Shown: positions 1 to 8,720 of the stretch, piece after piece
Numbering within the stretch: the stretch's first letter is position 1
How the letters are laid out: each line of letters begins with the position of its first letter
Assembly (NCBI RefSeq): GCF_003952385.1
Contig: NZ_CP034444.1
Coordinates: 4,154,001-4,218,000, forward strand
Length of the DNA stretch: 64,000 bases
Source of the DNA: Mesorhizobium sp. M1D.F.Ca.ET.043.01.1.1
GTDB lineage: Bacteria > Pseudomonadota > Alphaproteobacteria > Rhizobiales > Rhizobiaceae
Direction: 5' to 3'
The notes under the pieces: model-generated
What the model was told of the DNA's origin: nothing
Database searches by the model: none
Seen by the model: only the letters and a program-made list of their open reading frames with translations
Program-made: the position numbers and the translations under genes

Positions 1-1202
1 AGATCGGGGCGCTCGATCCGACAGCCCCGTCCAACGTTGCAACGGGGCGGGTGCTCGGCGCCGCCGAATGGCTGAGCGACGCCCATGTCCAGAGAGATTA
101 CAATTTGCTGGAGCGGCAACTGCAGGGGATCAATCCGGCGCTCGCTGCCCGGACTCGGCTGGTGGATCCTTCCGTATCCCATCTACTGCGACACACGTCG
201 CCGCAAGACGCTCGAGGCATATTGCAGTCCATCTATAATCAAAACAACGCCACAGCCGACTTCCTGTTCTTGCCAGTGAATAATGGCACGGCTACTAGCC
301 CCGGCACCCATTGGTCGCTGCTGCTCGTTGATCGCCGCGACCCCGAAAGGCGGTTCGCCTATCACTACGACTCCCTCCAGCGAGAGGGATATAACGACGT
401 GCCTGCAAAACAGCTCGCAGGACTGCTGAATGCTACCTTGGCGCCAGCCCCCATGGCCAGACAGACGAACCATTATGATTGCGGCGTATTTGTCCTGGAG
501 GGCACGTGGGCGCTGGTTGAACGATTGGTGAAAGGGCAGCGGCCAGACCACGAGCCGCTGCCCCTCGACAACCTCGTTGCCGATCGGCAGGCGCTGCAAG
601 ACCGGCTAAGGAGGCGCTTGCCGCACGAGGAAGAGCCGCGGCAGCTGCTGGAGGATGAACCCGCCTCCCCACCGATGATGGCATTCGAGCCAGGGGAACT
701 GCGGCAACTGTTGGAAGACGAGCCTGACTCCCCACCAATGATGGCGTTCGAGTCAGGGGAACTGCGGCAACTGTTGGAAGACGAGCCTGCCTCCCCACCA
801 ATGATGGCGTTCGAGTCAGGGGAACTGCGGCAACTGTTGGAGGACGAGCCTGCCTCCCCACCAATGATGGCGTTCGAGCCAGGGGAACTGCGGCAGCTGT
901 TGGAGGATGAACCCGCTTCCCCACCGATGATGGCGTTCGAGCCAGGGGAACTGCGGCAGCTGTTGGAGGATGAACCCGCTTCCCCACCGATGATGGCGTT
1001 CGAGCCAGGGGAACTGCGGCAACTGTTGGAAGACGAGCCTGCCTCCCCACCAATGATGGCGTTCGAGCCAGGGGAACTGCGGCAACTGTTGAATGATGAG
1101 CCTGCCTCCACTTGGGCACAAATCAATTCGACCCCACATGCGCGAGCGGACGGTGTTCATCAGCCAGCCCAGGCGCCCTGGCTCCCTGAACGCAGAAGAT
1201 AA
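1..1202 (+). CDS. Ulp1/C48-family SUMO protease-like effector, 5' end missing
   Basis: Predicted secreted effector that would cleave SUMO-type isopeptide bonds in plant cells. The frame is open from the first base of the window, so the GTG at 51 is probably internal and the N-terminus lies outside. The protease core shows the C48 triad in order: His in GTHWSLLLVD, Asp in AYHYDSLQ, and Gln...Cys in QTNHYDCGVFVLE. After about residue 195 (counted from 51) the protein becomes seven 21-residue repeats with an RQLLEDEP...SPPMMAFE core, plus a partial eighth. Rhizobial type III or IV effectors of this kind are known from Mesorhizobium and Bradyrhizobium islands. No tts box or secretion signal can be seen because the 5' end is absent. 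Confidence 0.85.
   Translation, partial: IGALDPTAPSNVATGRVLGAAEWLSDAHVQRDYNLLERQLQGINPALAARTRLVDPSVSHLLRHTSPQDARGILQSIYNQNNATADFLFLPVNNGTATSPGTHWSLLLVDRRDPERRFAYHYDSLQREGYNDVPAKQLAGLLNATLAPAPMARQTNHYDCGVFVLEGTWALVERLVKGQRPDHEPLPLDNLVADRQALQDRLRRRLPHEEEPRQLLEDEPASPPMMAFEPGELRQLLEDEPDSPPMMAFESGELRQLLEDEPASPPMMAFESGELRQLLEDEPASPPMMAFEPGELRQLLEDEPASPPMMAFEPGELRQLLEDEPASPPMMAFEPGELRQLLEDEPASPPMMAFEPGELRQLLNDEPASTWAQINSTPHARADGVHQPAQAPWLPERRR
639..1112 (+). repeat. 63-bp in-frame tandem repeats in the effector gene
   Basis: Units start at 639, 702, 765, 828, 891, 954, 1017 and 1080, exactly 63 bp apart. The first seven are complete and the last is partial. Each unit encodes 21 residues with the core RQLLEDEPASPPMMAFE. 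Units differ by a few bases (for example P/S after MMAFE, and D for A in unit 2). The phase is kept throughout, so unit number can change by recombination without breaking the frame. Confidence 0.97.
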
Positions 1203-1408
1203 CTTTGCGGAGGAGCGGTCACGCAACTGTCGGCGGCGCCGGGCCTCAGGGTGAATGGAGAGGATGGTGTCGCGTGAAGGCGCAACACGCGTGCTGACCG
1301 ACCTGCATAGTAGGAAGTCGTTCATTGCTCCCAAATCGTATGTGAGGAACATTCCTGTCCCGGCTGCACCGCGCGATGCTAGGTCGCGTTGTTCAGCGGG
1401 CCAAGCCG

Positions 1409-3433
1409 ATGACACCTACGAAGCTACTGATCGGGCAGATCGCCGTTGTGTGCGCAATTGTCATTATCGGCGTATGGACGGCAACCCAATGGTGCGCTCA
1501 AATGCTGACCTACCAGACGCCTCTCGGCGCACCATGGTTTCTCTTCGCCGGCTGGCCAATCTACAAGCCGTGGAAGCTGTTTGAATGGTGGTTCCACTTC
1601 GATGCTTATGCGCCGGAGGTCTTCGACAAAGCCGGTACGCTTGCAGGCGCCAGCGGATTCCTGGGCTGTGCCGCCGCAATCGCAGGCTCGCTTTTGCGCG
1701 CGCGACAGCGCGGGTCGGTTACGACCTATGGGTCTTCACGGTGGGCCACGACTCATGAGGTCGAGACGGCAGGGTTGTTACGGCCGGCGGGCGTTTTCCT
1801 CGGTAGGCTGAACGATCGCTATCTGCGCCATGACGGCCCGGAGCACGTCATGGCATTTGCGCCGACGCGTTCGGGCAAGGGCGTGGGGCTGGTTGTTCCA
1901 ACGCTACTTTCCTGGACCGGGTCTGCCATCATTCATGATATAAAAGGCGAAAATTGGCAGTTGACCTCCGGCTGGCGGTCGAAATTCTCGTACTGCCTTC
2001 TGTTCAATCCGACCGACCCGAGATCGGCACGCTACAACCCGCTGCTGGAGGTGCGCAAAGGCCCAGATGAGATCCGGGACGTTCAAAACATCGCCGACAT
2101 CCTCGTCGATCCCGAGGGCGCGCTGGAGCGACGGAATCACTGGGAGAAGACCAGCCATTCACTCCTAGTTGGCGCCATTTTGCACGTGCTCTACGCTGAA
2201 GAGGACAAGACGCTAGCCCGCGTCGCCACCTTCCTGTCGGACCCGCAACGCTCGTTTGCCGCAACGCTACGGCGGATGATGACGACAAACCATCTCGGGA
2301 CGGGGCATAACCCTCAGGTCCATCCCGTAGTGGCCTCGGCGGCTCGCGAACTCCTGAACAAGTCGGAAAACGAGCGCTCAGGCGTCCTCTCGACCGCCAT
2401 GTCCTTTCTTGGGCTTTATCGTGATCCAACGGTCGCGGCGGCCACTTCGTCCTGCGACTGGCGCATCGCTGACCTAGTGGATGGAGAGCGACCGCTGTCG
2501 CTCTATCTGGTCGTGCCGCCTTCGGATATCTCGCGCACCAAGCCTTTGGTGCGACTGATCTTGAACCAGATCGGCAGGCGGTTGACGGAGCGTCTGGAGG
2601 GGGACCCGAAGAAGAGCCGTAAGCATCAGCTGCTCATGATGCTGGACGAGTTTCCGGCGCTCGGTCGCCTCGACTTCTTCGAAACGGCGCTCGCCTTCAT
2701 GGCAGGTTATGGCATTCGCTCCTATCTGATCGCACAATCTTTGAACCAGGTTTCAAAGGCCTATGGCGAGAACAATGCTATTCTCGACAATTGCCACGTG
2801 CGAATTGCCTTTTCCTCCAATGACGAACGCACGGCCAAGCGCATCTCGGATGCCCTCGGCACCGCAACCGAACTTAGGTCGATGCGCAACTATGCGGGCC
2901 ATCGGCTTGCGCCCTGGCTTTCACATGTCATGGTGAGCCGCCAGGAAACCGCGCGCCCGCTCCTGACGCCAGGCGAGGTGATGCAATTGCCGCCGTCAGA
3001 CGAATTGGTCCTGGTTTCTGGGTTGCCGCCGATCCGCGCCAAGAAGCTGCGCTATTATCAGGATCAGAATTTCACAGATCGGGTGCTGCCTGCGCCGGTG
3101 CTGCACGACGGACCCTATGCGGACTGCCCTGCATCACGCCCGGACGGCTGGACTGGACAAGTGTGCAGCGTCGATAGCCGACTTGCTGCGGACGAGGAAA
3201 GCGCCGACGCGCCAGTTGAAGACGAGGGAGGCGTTCAGCAGCAACGCCATCCAAGCCTGCCCGAAGAAGACGTTGTTGTCTCTCAAGAGCCCGATCAGGC
3301 CGATCTGTACAAGCCCGCAGACGATGACAGCGAAGCGCTCGCGGACAAGCGTGTCATGGATCGGATTTCCACTGCGGCCCGCGCCTACGGTATCAACGAG
3401 GGCAGGGGCGACGATGTCATTCCCGGCTTCTGA
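1409..3433 (+). CDS. traG: TraG/VirD4-family type IV coupling protein
   Basis: Hexameric inner-membrane ATPase that brings the relaxase-DNA complex to the mating channel. About 674 residues from the ATG at 1409 (MTPTKLLIGQ); an in-frame ATG at 1376 would add 11 residues. Two N-terminal membrane segments (about residues 6-28 and 68-88) are followed by Walker A in APTRSGKGVGLVVPT and Walker B in LLMMLDEFPALGRL. The length fits the family. It heads the conjugation cluster, with 116 bp to the next gene. Neither candidate start has a strong ribosome binding site. Confidence 0.93.
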   Translation: MTPTKLLIGQIAVVCAIVIIGVWTATQWCAQMLTYQTPLGAPWFLFAGWPIYKPWKLFEWWFHFDAYAPEVFDKAGTLAGASGFLGCAAAIAGSLLRARQRGSVTTYGSSRWATTHEVETAGLLRPAGVFLGRLNDRYLRHDGPEHVMAFAPTRSGKGVGLVVPTLLSWTGSAIIHDIKGENWQLTSGWRSKFSYCLLFNPTDPRSARYNPLLEVRKGPDEIRDVQNIADILVDPEGALERRNHWEKTSHSLLVGAILHVLYAEEDKTLARVATFLSDPQRSFAATLRRMMTTNHLGTGHNPQVHPVVASAARELLNKSENERSGVLSTAMSFLGLYRDPTVAAATSSCDWRIADLVDGERPLSLYLVVPPSDISRTKPLVRLILNQIGRRLTERLEGDPKKSRKHQLLMMLDEFPALGRLDFFETALAFMAGYGIRSYLIAQSLNQVSKAYGENNAILDNCHVRIAFSSNDERTAKRISDALGTATELRSMRNYAGHRLAPWLSHVMVSRQETARPLLTPGEVMQLPPSDELVLVSGLPPIRAKKLRYYQDQNFTDRVLPAPVLHDGPYADCPASRPDGWTGQVCSVDSRLAADEESADAPVEDEGGVQQQRHPSLPEEDVVVSQEPDQADLYKPADDDSEALADKRVMDRISTAARAYGINEGRGDDVIPGF

Positions 3434-3549
3434 AGTCCGCTGAGTTGCAGAGCGCACCTCAGCGTAGATAACGGCCATAAGCAATTTTGAGCGTCTGGCC
3501 GATGCTTCTCCCGTCGCCGGCGCAACGCCGGGCCGTCGGAACGAGCCGC

Positions 3550-3963
3550 ATGAAGCCGCACCGCATTCGCCATCAGTTTCTGCTTGAGCCGGAGCTCAGC
3601 GAGAAACTGGACAACCTCAGTCGCGATCCGTCAACGACCAAATCAGCGATCGTGGCGAAGGCGATCGAGGCGTTCATCGAGCGGCGTGGCGAGAGCGAGT
3701 TCGATCGGCGCTACGGCGTAAGGCTTGACCGGCTCTCCCGCGATCTTGCCCACGTCAGGCGCGATTCCGAGGTGATCCTGGAGAGCCTGGCGCTCTTCAT
3801 CCGCTTTTCGATCACCCTTCACGCCCACACGCCGGTCCCGGATCGGGCAACGCAGGCTATTGCCCAAGAGCGTTTCGAGAAATTCGTTGAGAAGGTCGGC
3901 CGCCAGATCGCTTCCGGCAAAAAGTCGCTTAGCAAAGACAATGGTGGGGGAGGGGAAGGATGA
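3550..3963 (+). CDS. Ribbon-helix-helix (CopG-like) protein of the trb cluster
   Basis: 137 residues starting MKPHRIRHQF. The N-terminal 50 residues look like a ribbon-helix-helix DNA-binding fold: a short strand (HQFLLEPEL) then two helices around SEKLDNLSRD and KSAIVAKAIEAFIERR. The rest is helical and charged. The gene lies between traG and trbB in many rhizobial and related clusters, and its stop overlaps the trbB start (ATGA). That position suggests a local regulator of transfer genes, but no operator can be pointed to. The ATG at 3550 is preferred over the upstream GTG-type start at 3487 because the family begins close to the ribbon strand. Confidence 0.8.
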   Translation: MKPHRIRHQFLLEPELSEKLDNLSRDPSTTKSAIVAKAIEAFIERRGESEFDRRYGVRLDRLSRDLAHVRRDSEVILESLALFIRFSITLHAHTPVPDRATQAIAQERFEKFVEKVGRQIASGKKSLSKDNGGGGEG

Positions 3964-4928
3964 GCTCTCATCCCGAGGCCGACCACCGGCGGCGTGTCAT
4001 GCTGCGCACCGCCATGGGTCCGGCAATCACCGAAGCCCTGGCCGATCCGTCCGTCATCGAGGTGATGGTCAATCCCGACGGCGCGCTGCGACTCGACCGG
4101 TTAGGCGAAGGTCGGGTCGATACCGACGTTCACATGCACCCGTCCGAGGCAGAACGTATCATCCGCCTGGTTGCTTCGCACGTGCGCGCCGAGGCGCACG
4201 CCGACAACCCGATCGTCAGTGCCGAATTGCCGTCTGGCGAACGCTTCGAAGGCCTGCTGCCACCTGTGGTGTTGGCGCCATGTTTTGCCATCCGCAAGCC
4301 CGCCGCGAAAGTCTACACCCTGGCCGACTATGTTGCCGAACGCATCATGCTGCCGCTGCAGGCCGATGCGCTGAAAAAGGCCGTCCGCGAGCGGCGCAAC
4401 ATGCTGATCGCCGGCGGCACTTCCTCGGGGAAGACAACACTCGCCAACGCTCTGCTGGCTGAAGTCGCCGAATGCGACGATCGGGTGATCCTGATCGAGG
4501 ACACACGCGAACTGCAGTGCGCGGCCAGGGACTGCGTTGCCCTGAGAACAAGGCGGGGCTCGGTCACCCTTGCCGATCTCGTGCGCTCGACGCTGAGGCT
4601 CAGGCCGGACCGCATCATCGTGGGCGAGGTGAGGGGCGCGGAAGCGCTCGACATGCTGAAGGCATGGAACACCGGGCACCCAGGCGGCATCGCTACCGTA
4701 CACGCCAATTCCGCGCGCTCGGCTCTCTATCGCATTGAGCAACTCGCCCAGGAAGCGGTGGTCACCGTTCCCCGCCGGCTCATCGCTGAGGCGATAGATC
4801 TGATCGTCTTCATAGCGGGACGCGGCTCGTCGCGCCACATCGACGCAATCGCCGAGGTCACCGGTCTCGACGGCAGCGGCGATTACGCCGTTGCCCCGCT
4901 CACGCTTTCGCAACTCCAGCAGCTTTGA
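3960..4928 (+). CDS. trbB: TrbB, conjugal transfer secretion ATPase (VirB11-like)
   Basis: Cytoplasmic hexameric ATPase that powers the mating-pair-formation machine. 322 residues. The P-loop is at about residues 151-162 (AGGTSSGKTTLANALL); the Asp box (ILIEDTRELQ) and Walker B region (RPDRIIVGEVRGAEALDML) follow, then the His box with GHPGGIATVHANS. The start overlaps the previous stop by 4 bp, so translation is probably coupled. The length and all motifs fit an intact enzyme. Confidence 0.96.
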   Translation: MSSHPEADHRRRVMLRTAMGPAITEALADPSVIEVMVNPDGALRLDRLGEGRVDTDVHMHPSEAERIIRLVASHVRAEAHADNPIVSAELPSGERFEGLLPPVVLAPCFAIRKPAAKVYTLADYVAERIMLPLQADALKKAVRERRNMLIAGGTSSGKTTLANALLAEVAECDDRVILIEDTRELQCAARDCVALRTRRGSVTLADLVRSTLRLRPDRIIVGEVRGAEALDMLKAWNTGHPGGIATVHANSARSALYRIEQLAQEAVVTVPRRLIAEAIDLIVFIAGRGSSRHIDAIAEVTGLDGSGDYAVAPLTLSQLQQL

Positions 4929-4940
4929 AAGGCCTTCCTC

Positions 4941-5249
4941 ATGCGCAAGAAGCTTCGCTTTCTTTCGTCCACAGCGCTCGCGTTTCTTAACACGGCCCCG
5001 GTTTATGCCGCCGGCTCCGGCATGCCGTGGGAGCAGCCGCTGCAGCAGATCCTGGAGTCCGTGCAGGGACCGGTCGCCAAGATCGTTGCGGTGATCATCA
5101 TTATCACCACCGGCCTGACGCTTGCCTTCGGCGACACCGCCGGTGGTTTTCGGCGCCTGATTCAGATCGTCTTCGGTCTGTCAATCGCCTTCGCGGCATC
5201 GAGCTTCTTCCTCTCCTTCTTCTCCTTCGGTGGTGGGGCGCTCGTCTGA
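4941..5249 (+). CDS. trbC: TrbC, T4SS pilin precursor (VirB2-like)
   Basis: 102 residues: a basic, hydrophobic N-terminal signal region (MRKKLRFLSSTALAFLNTAP, cleavage likely near VYAAGS), then two membrane segments separated by a short loop. This is the standard pilin precursor layout. It starts 12 bp after trbB, and its stop overlaps the trbD start in a TGATG junction. Confidence 0.9.
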   Translation: MRKKLRFLSSTALAFLNTAPVYAAGSGMPWEQPLQQILESVQGPVAKIVAVIIIITTGLTLAFGDTAGGFRRLIQIVFGLSIAFAASSFFLSFFSFGGGALV

Positions 5250-5521
5250 TGGCCGCCGGGGAGCAGCATATCGAGGGCTTCGCAGTACCGGTCCACCGGG
5301 CGCTGACCGAGCCGATCCTGCTCGGCGGGGCTCCGCGCGCGGTGGCGATCCTCAACGGTACAGTGGCCGCGGCCATTGGCTTCGGCTTGCAGCAATGGAT
5401 TGCTGGTCTGGTGCTTTGGATCGCAGGCCACTCGTTAGCGGTGTTTGCCGCAAGACGCGATCCGGACTTCGCCAGCGTGCTTGTGCGCCACCTACGTCTG
5501 AAGGGGTGGCTTGCATGCTGA
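5249..5521 (+). CDS. trbD: TrbD, T4SS inner-membrane protein (VirB3-like)
   Basis: 90 residues starting MAAGEQHIEGF, with one long hydrophobic hairpin region at about residues 30-62 and a charged C-terminus. The start was placed at the ATG that overlaps the trbC stop. The 3' end overlaps trbE by 7 bp. VirB3/TrbD proteins sit beside the VirB4-type ATPase and this position fits. Confidence 0.88.
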   Translation: MAAGEQHIEGFAVPVHRALTEPILLGGAPRAVAILNGTVAAAIGFGLQQWIAGLVLWIAGHSLAVFAARRDPDFASVLVRHLRLKGWLAC

Positions 5522-7965
5522 ACCTTTCGGAATATCGAAGCAAAGCCGACCGGCTTGCCGACCATCTACCCTGGGCTGCCTTGGTGGCGCCCGGCATCGT
5601 GCTCAACAAGGACGGCAGCTTTCAGCGGACGTTGCGGTTCCGCGGCCCGGATCTCGAAAGTGCGACGGAGGCTGAACTCGTCGGCATTTGCGCCCGGGCG
5701 AACAATGCTCTCAGACGCCTTGGCTCTGGCTGGGCATTGTTCTTTGAGGCCGAGCGCACAGAAGCGCTGGGCTATCCGAACTCGCATTTTCCTGACGCCG
5801 CGTCGTGGCTGGTCGACGAAGAACGCCGCGCTGCTTTCGAGGGGAAGGTAGCGCACTACGAGAGCCGCTATCATCTGACCTTGGTGTTTATGCCACCGCC
5901 GGACGCCCAGGCGCGCGCAGAAAGCGCGCTCGTCGACTCTCATTATTCCCGAGGAGAAAGAGACTGGCGCCAGGATCTGGCGAGGTTCCGTGACGAGACC
6001 AACCGCGTGCTCGATCTCTTCTCGGGTTTCATGTCCGAAGTACGCGTCCTCGATGATGCTCAGACGTTGACCTACCTCCACGGCACGATTTCGCCTCGTC
6101 GCCATCCTATCATGGCCCCGGAAACGCCGATATATCTGGATGCAATCCTGGTCGATGCGCCGCTTACCGGTGGCCTGGAGCCGATGCTGGGTGAGCAGCA
6201 TCTTCGCACACTGACCATCCTCGGCTTTCCGAACCTCACCCGGCCCGGAATCCTCGATACCCTCAATCATCAGGATTTCGCCTATCGCTGGATGACGCGC
6301 TTCATTCCGCTCGAGAAAACGGAAGCCACGAAGACGCTGACGCGATTGCGCCGGCAGTGGTTTGCCAAGCGCAAATCGATCGTGGCAATCCTACGCGAGG
6401 TCATTACCAACGAGCCGGTCCCGCTTGTCGATAACGATGCCGACAACAAGGCGCTCGATGCCGACGAAGCCCTTCAGGCATTGGGCGGTGATCATGTGAG
6501 TTTCGGCTATCTCACCACCACCGTGACGGTGTGGGGCGAGGATCGCCAAGCCGCTGCAGAGAAGCTTCGCGCGGTCGAGCGCATCATCAATGGGCTCGGC
6601 TTCACCACGATCCGAGAAGGCGTCAATGCGGTCGAGGCTTGGCTCGGCTCATTGCCTGGCCATGTCTACGCTAACGTTCGCCAACCGCTCGTTCATACAT
6701 TGAACCTTGCCCATCTCATGCCGCTGTCGTCGGTTTGGGCCGGTCCTGCGACAAACGAGCATCTCGCGAAAGTCACCCAAACCGAAGCGCCACCGCTTTT
6801 CGTTGCCGAGACCAGTGGGTCGACACCGTTTCGGCTTTCCACCCACGTCGAAGATGTCGGCCACATGCTGGTTGTTGGTCCGACCGGCGCCGGCAAGTCG
6901 GTTCTGCTTGCTCTGATTGCTCTGCAGTTCAGGCGCTATGCCGGCGCCCAGGTTTATGTCTTCGACAAAGGCAATTCGGCCCGTGCTGCAACACTTGCCA
7001 TGGGTGGAGAACACCACGCGCTAGGAGCGGACGGTTCCCTTGCCTTTCAGCCACTGCGCAGCATCAACGACCAGGCTAGCCGAAGCTGGGCGGCCGAATG
7101 GATCGCCAGCCTTGTTGCCCACGAGAACGTCACCGTCACGCCGGAGGTGAAGGAGGCTATTTGGTCAGCGCTGGCCAGCCTTGCCACCGCGCCGGCGCAG
7201 GAACGCACACTGACCGGTCTTTCGGTCCTGCTTCAATCCAATGCGCTGAAGACCGCATTGATGCCCTACACGCTCGACGGTCCCTTCGGCCGCCTGCTCG
7301 ATGCCGATCATGATGGGCTGGCCTTGTCGGATGTGCAGTGTTTCGAGACCGAGGAGTTAATGCACAGCCAAGGCGCTTTGCTGCCGGTGCTTACCTATCT
7401 GTTCCAGCGACTTGAGGAACGGTTCGACGGACGGCCCACGCTGATCATGCTCGACGAGGCGTGGGTCTATCTCGACAATCCGCTGTTCGCCGCCCGCATC
7501 CGCGAATGGCTGAAGGTGCTGCGAAAGAAGAACGTGTCGGTTGTCTTCGCTACGCAGTCGCTGGCTGATATCGCGGGCTCTGGCATAGCGCCGGCAATCA
7601 TCGAAAGCTGCCCGCAGCGCATTTTCCTTCCCAATGATCGTGCCGTGGAACCCCAGGCGCGCACAGCCTACGAGCGCTTCGGTTTAAGCGAGCGGCAGAT
7701 CGAATTGATCGCCCGCGCCACGCCGAAGCGTCAGTATTATCTGCAATCGCGCCGCGGCAACCGTCTGTTCGAGCTCGAGCTTGGCCCCATCGCTCTTGCG
7801 CTTTGCGGTGCTTCCGATCCGGCCACGCAGACTCTGATCGACAGGATCATGTCCGAAGACGGGCAAGGCAGCTTTGCCTCGCAGTTCCTGATCGCGCGCG
7901 GCCTCGATTGGGCCGGCGAACTTCTCAAGCAATTCCCTCAACCAGACAAGGAGCAATTCTCATGA
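5515..7965 (+). CDS. trbE: TrbE, T4SS ATPase (VirB4-like)
   Basis: The largest ATPase of the conjugation machine, 816 residues from the ATG at 5515 (MLNLSEYRSKADR). The N-terminal CagE/TrbE domain is followed by Walker A at about residue 455 (VVGPTGAGKSVLLALIAL) and Walker B (PTLIMLDEAWVYL). An open frame extends upstream through trbD, but the start within the trbD stop region matches the family N-terminus. It overlaps trbJ by 4 bp. No lesion is visible. Confidence 0.96.
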   Translation: MLNLSEYRSKADRLADHLPWAALVAPGIVLNKDGSFQRTLRFRGPDLESATEAELVGICARANNALRRLGSGWALFFEAERTEALGYPNSHFPDAASWLVDEERRAAFEGKVAHYESRYHLTLVFMPPPDAQARAESALVDSHYSRGERDWRQDLARFRDETNRVLDLFSGFMSEVRVLDDAQTLTYLHGTISPRRHPIMAPETPIYLDAILVDAPLTGGLEPMLGEQHLRTLTILGFPNLTRPGILDTLNHQDFAYRWMTRFIPLEKTEATKTLTRLRRQWFAKRKSIVAILREVITNEPVPLVDNDADNKALDADEALQALGGDHVSFGYLTTTVTVWGEDRQAAAEKLRAVERIINGLGFTTIREGVNAVEAWLGSLPGHVYANVRQPLVHTLNLAHLMPLSSVWAGPATNEHLAKVTQTEAPPLFVAETSGSTPFRLSTHVEDVGHMLVVGPTGAGKSVLLALIALQFRRYAGAQVYVFDKGNSARAATLAMGGEHHALGADGSLAFQPLRSINDQASRSWAAEWIASLVAHENVTVTPEVKEAIWSALASLATAPAQERTLTGLSVLLQSNALKTALMPYTLDGPFGRLLDADHDGLALSDVQCFETEELMHSQGALLPVLTYLFQRLEERFDGRPTLIMLDEAWVYLDNPLFAARIREWLKVLRKKNVSVVFATQSLADIAGSGIAPAIIESCPQRIFLPNDRAVEPQARTAYERFGLSERQIELIARATPKRQYYLQSRRGNRLFELELGPIALALCGASDPATQTLIDRIMSEDGQGSFASQFLIARGLDWAGELLKQFPQPDKEQFS

Positions 7966-8687
7966 TGCGGCGACGCCTTCTCTCCGGCCTGATCACCGTT
8001 TCCCTGATCGCCAAGCCTATGGCCGACTATGTGCAGCCCGCGTACGCCCTTATCGTGTTCGATCCGTCCAATTATGCGCAGAACGTGCTGACGGCCGCGC
8101 GCGCATTGGAGCAGATCAACAACCAAATCCAGTCGCTGCAGAATCAGGCGACCATGCTGCAGAACATGGCGCGCAATCTTCAGCGTCTGGATTTCTCTTC
8201 CGTTGGCCAACTCACCGGTTCGCTCCATCGCATCGACGGCTTGATGGACCAGGCGAGTGGCCTCAGCTTTGATCTGGGCAAGCTTCAAGACCAGTGGCGC
8301 AGCCAATATCCGGAAAGCTACGACGCCACGATCAAAGTCAGCGATGTGGCGAGTGCTGCGCGGGAGCGTTGGCAAACCGCCATGCAGGCGTTCCGCCAGA
8401 CCATGGGTGTCCAGTCGCAAATCGTCGAGAACGTCCGCGCCGACGGCGATCTGCTCGCCGATCTCGTCAACCGCAGCCAAGGGGCGGCCGGTGCGCTTCA
8501 GGCAAGCCAGGCCACCAACCAGCTGATGGCGCTTTCGACAAAACAGCAGATGCAGATCCAGACGCTGCTCGCAACGCAGTTTCGAGCTGAGGCCGAGGAT
8601 GCCGCCCGCAAGGCCCAGTCAGACGAAGCCGCCCGCGAGATGACGAAGCGGTTCTTGGGTACCGGCTCGGCTTATCCCGGCAATTAA
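7962..8687 (+). CDS. trbJ: TrbJ, periplasmic T4SS protein (VirB5-like)
   Basis: 241 residues with a signal peptide (MMRRRLLSGLITVSLIAKP) and then a mainly helical, Gln-rich body. The stretch ALEQINNQIQSLQNQATMLQ looks like coiled coil. TrbJ/VirB5 proteins are minor pilus or periplasmic components. The start at 7962 overlaps the trbE stop. No trbK lipoprotein gene (entry exclusion) is present between trbJ and trbL, where some Ti-plasmid-type clusters have it; the 33 bp gap is too short. Confidence 0.92.
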   Translation: MMRRRLLSGLITVSLIAKPMADYVQPAYALIVFDPSNYAQNVLTAARALEQINNQIQSLQNQATMLQNMARNLQRLDFSSVGQLTGSLHRIDGLMDQASGLSFDLGKLQDQWRSQYPESYDATIKVSDVASAARERWQTAMQAFRQTMGVQSQIVENVRADGDLLADLVNRSQGAAGALQASQATNQLMALSTKQQMQIQTLLATQFRAEAEDAARKAQSDEAAREMTKRFLGTGSAYPGN

Positions 8688-8720
8688 TCACGAGTTCATC
8701 ACGACGAGAAAGGCAGCGGC

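Noticed and set aside
639..1112. Possible CRISPR array
   Set aside because: The 63-bp units are contiguous and coding, with no unique spacers.
433..1126. Long open frames on the minus strand across the effector repeats
   Set aside because: They are mirror readings of the 63-bp tandem repeats. The plus-strand frame carries the protease motifs and is the real gene.
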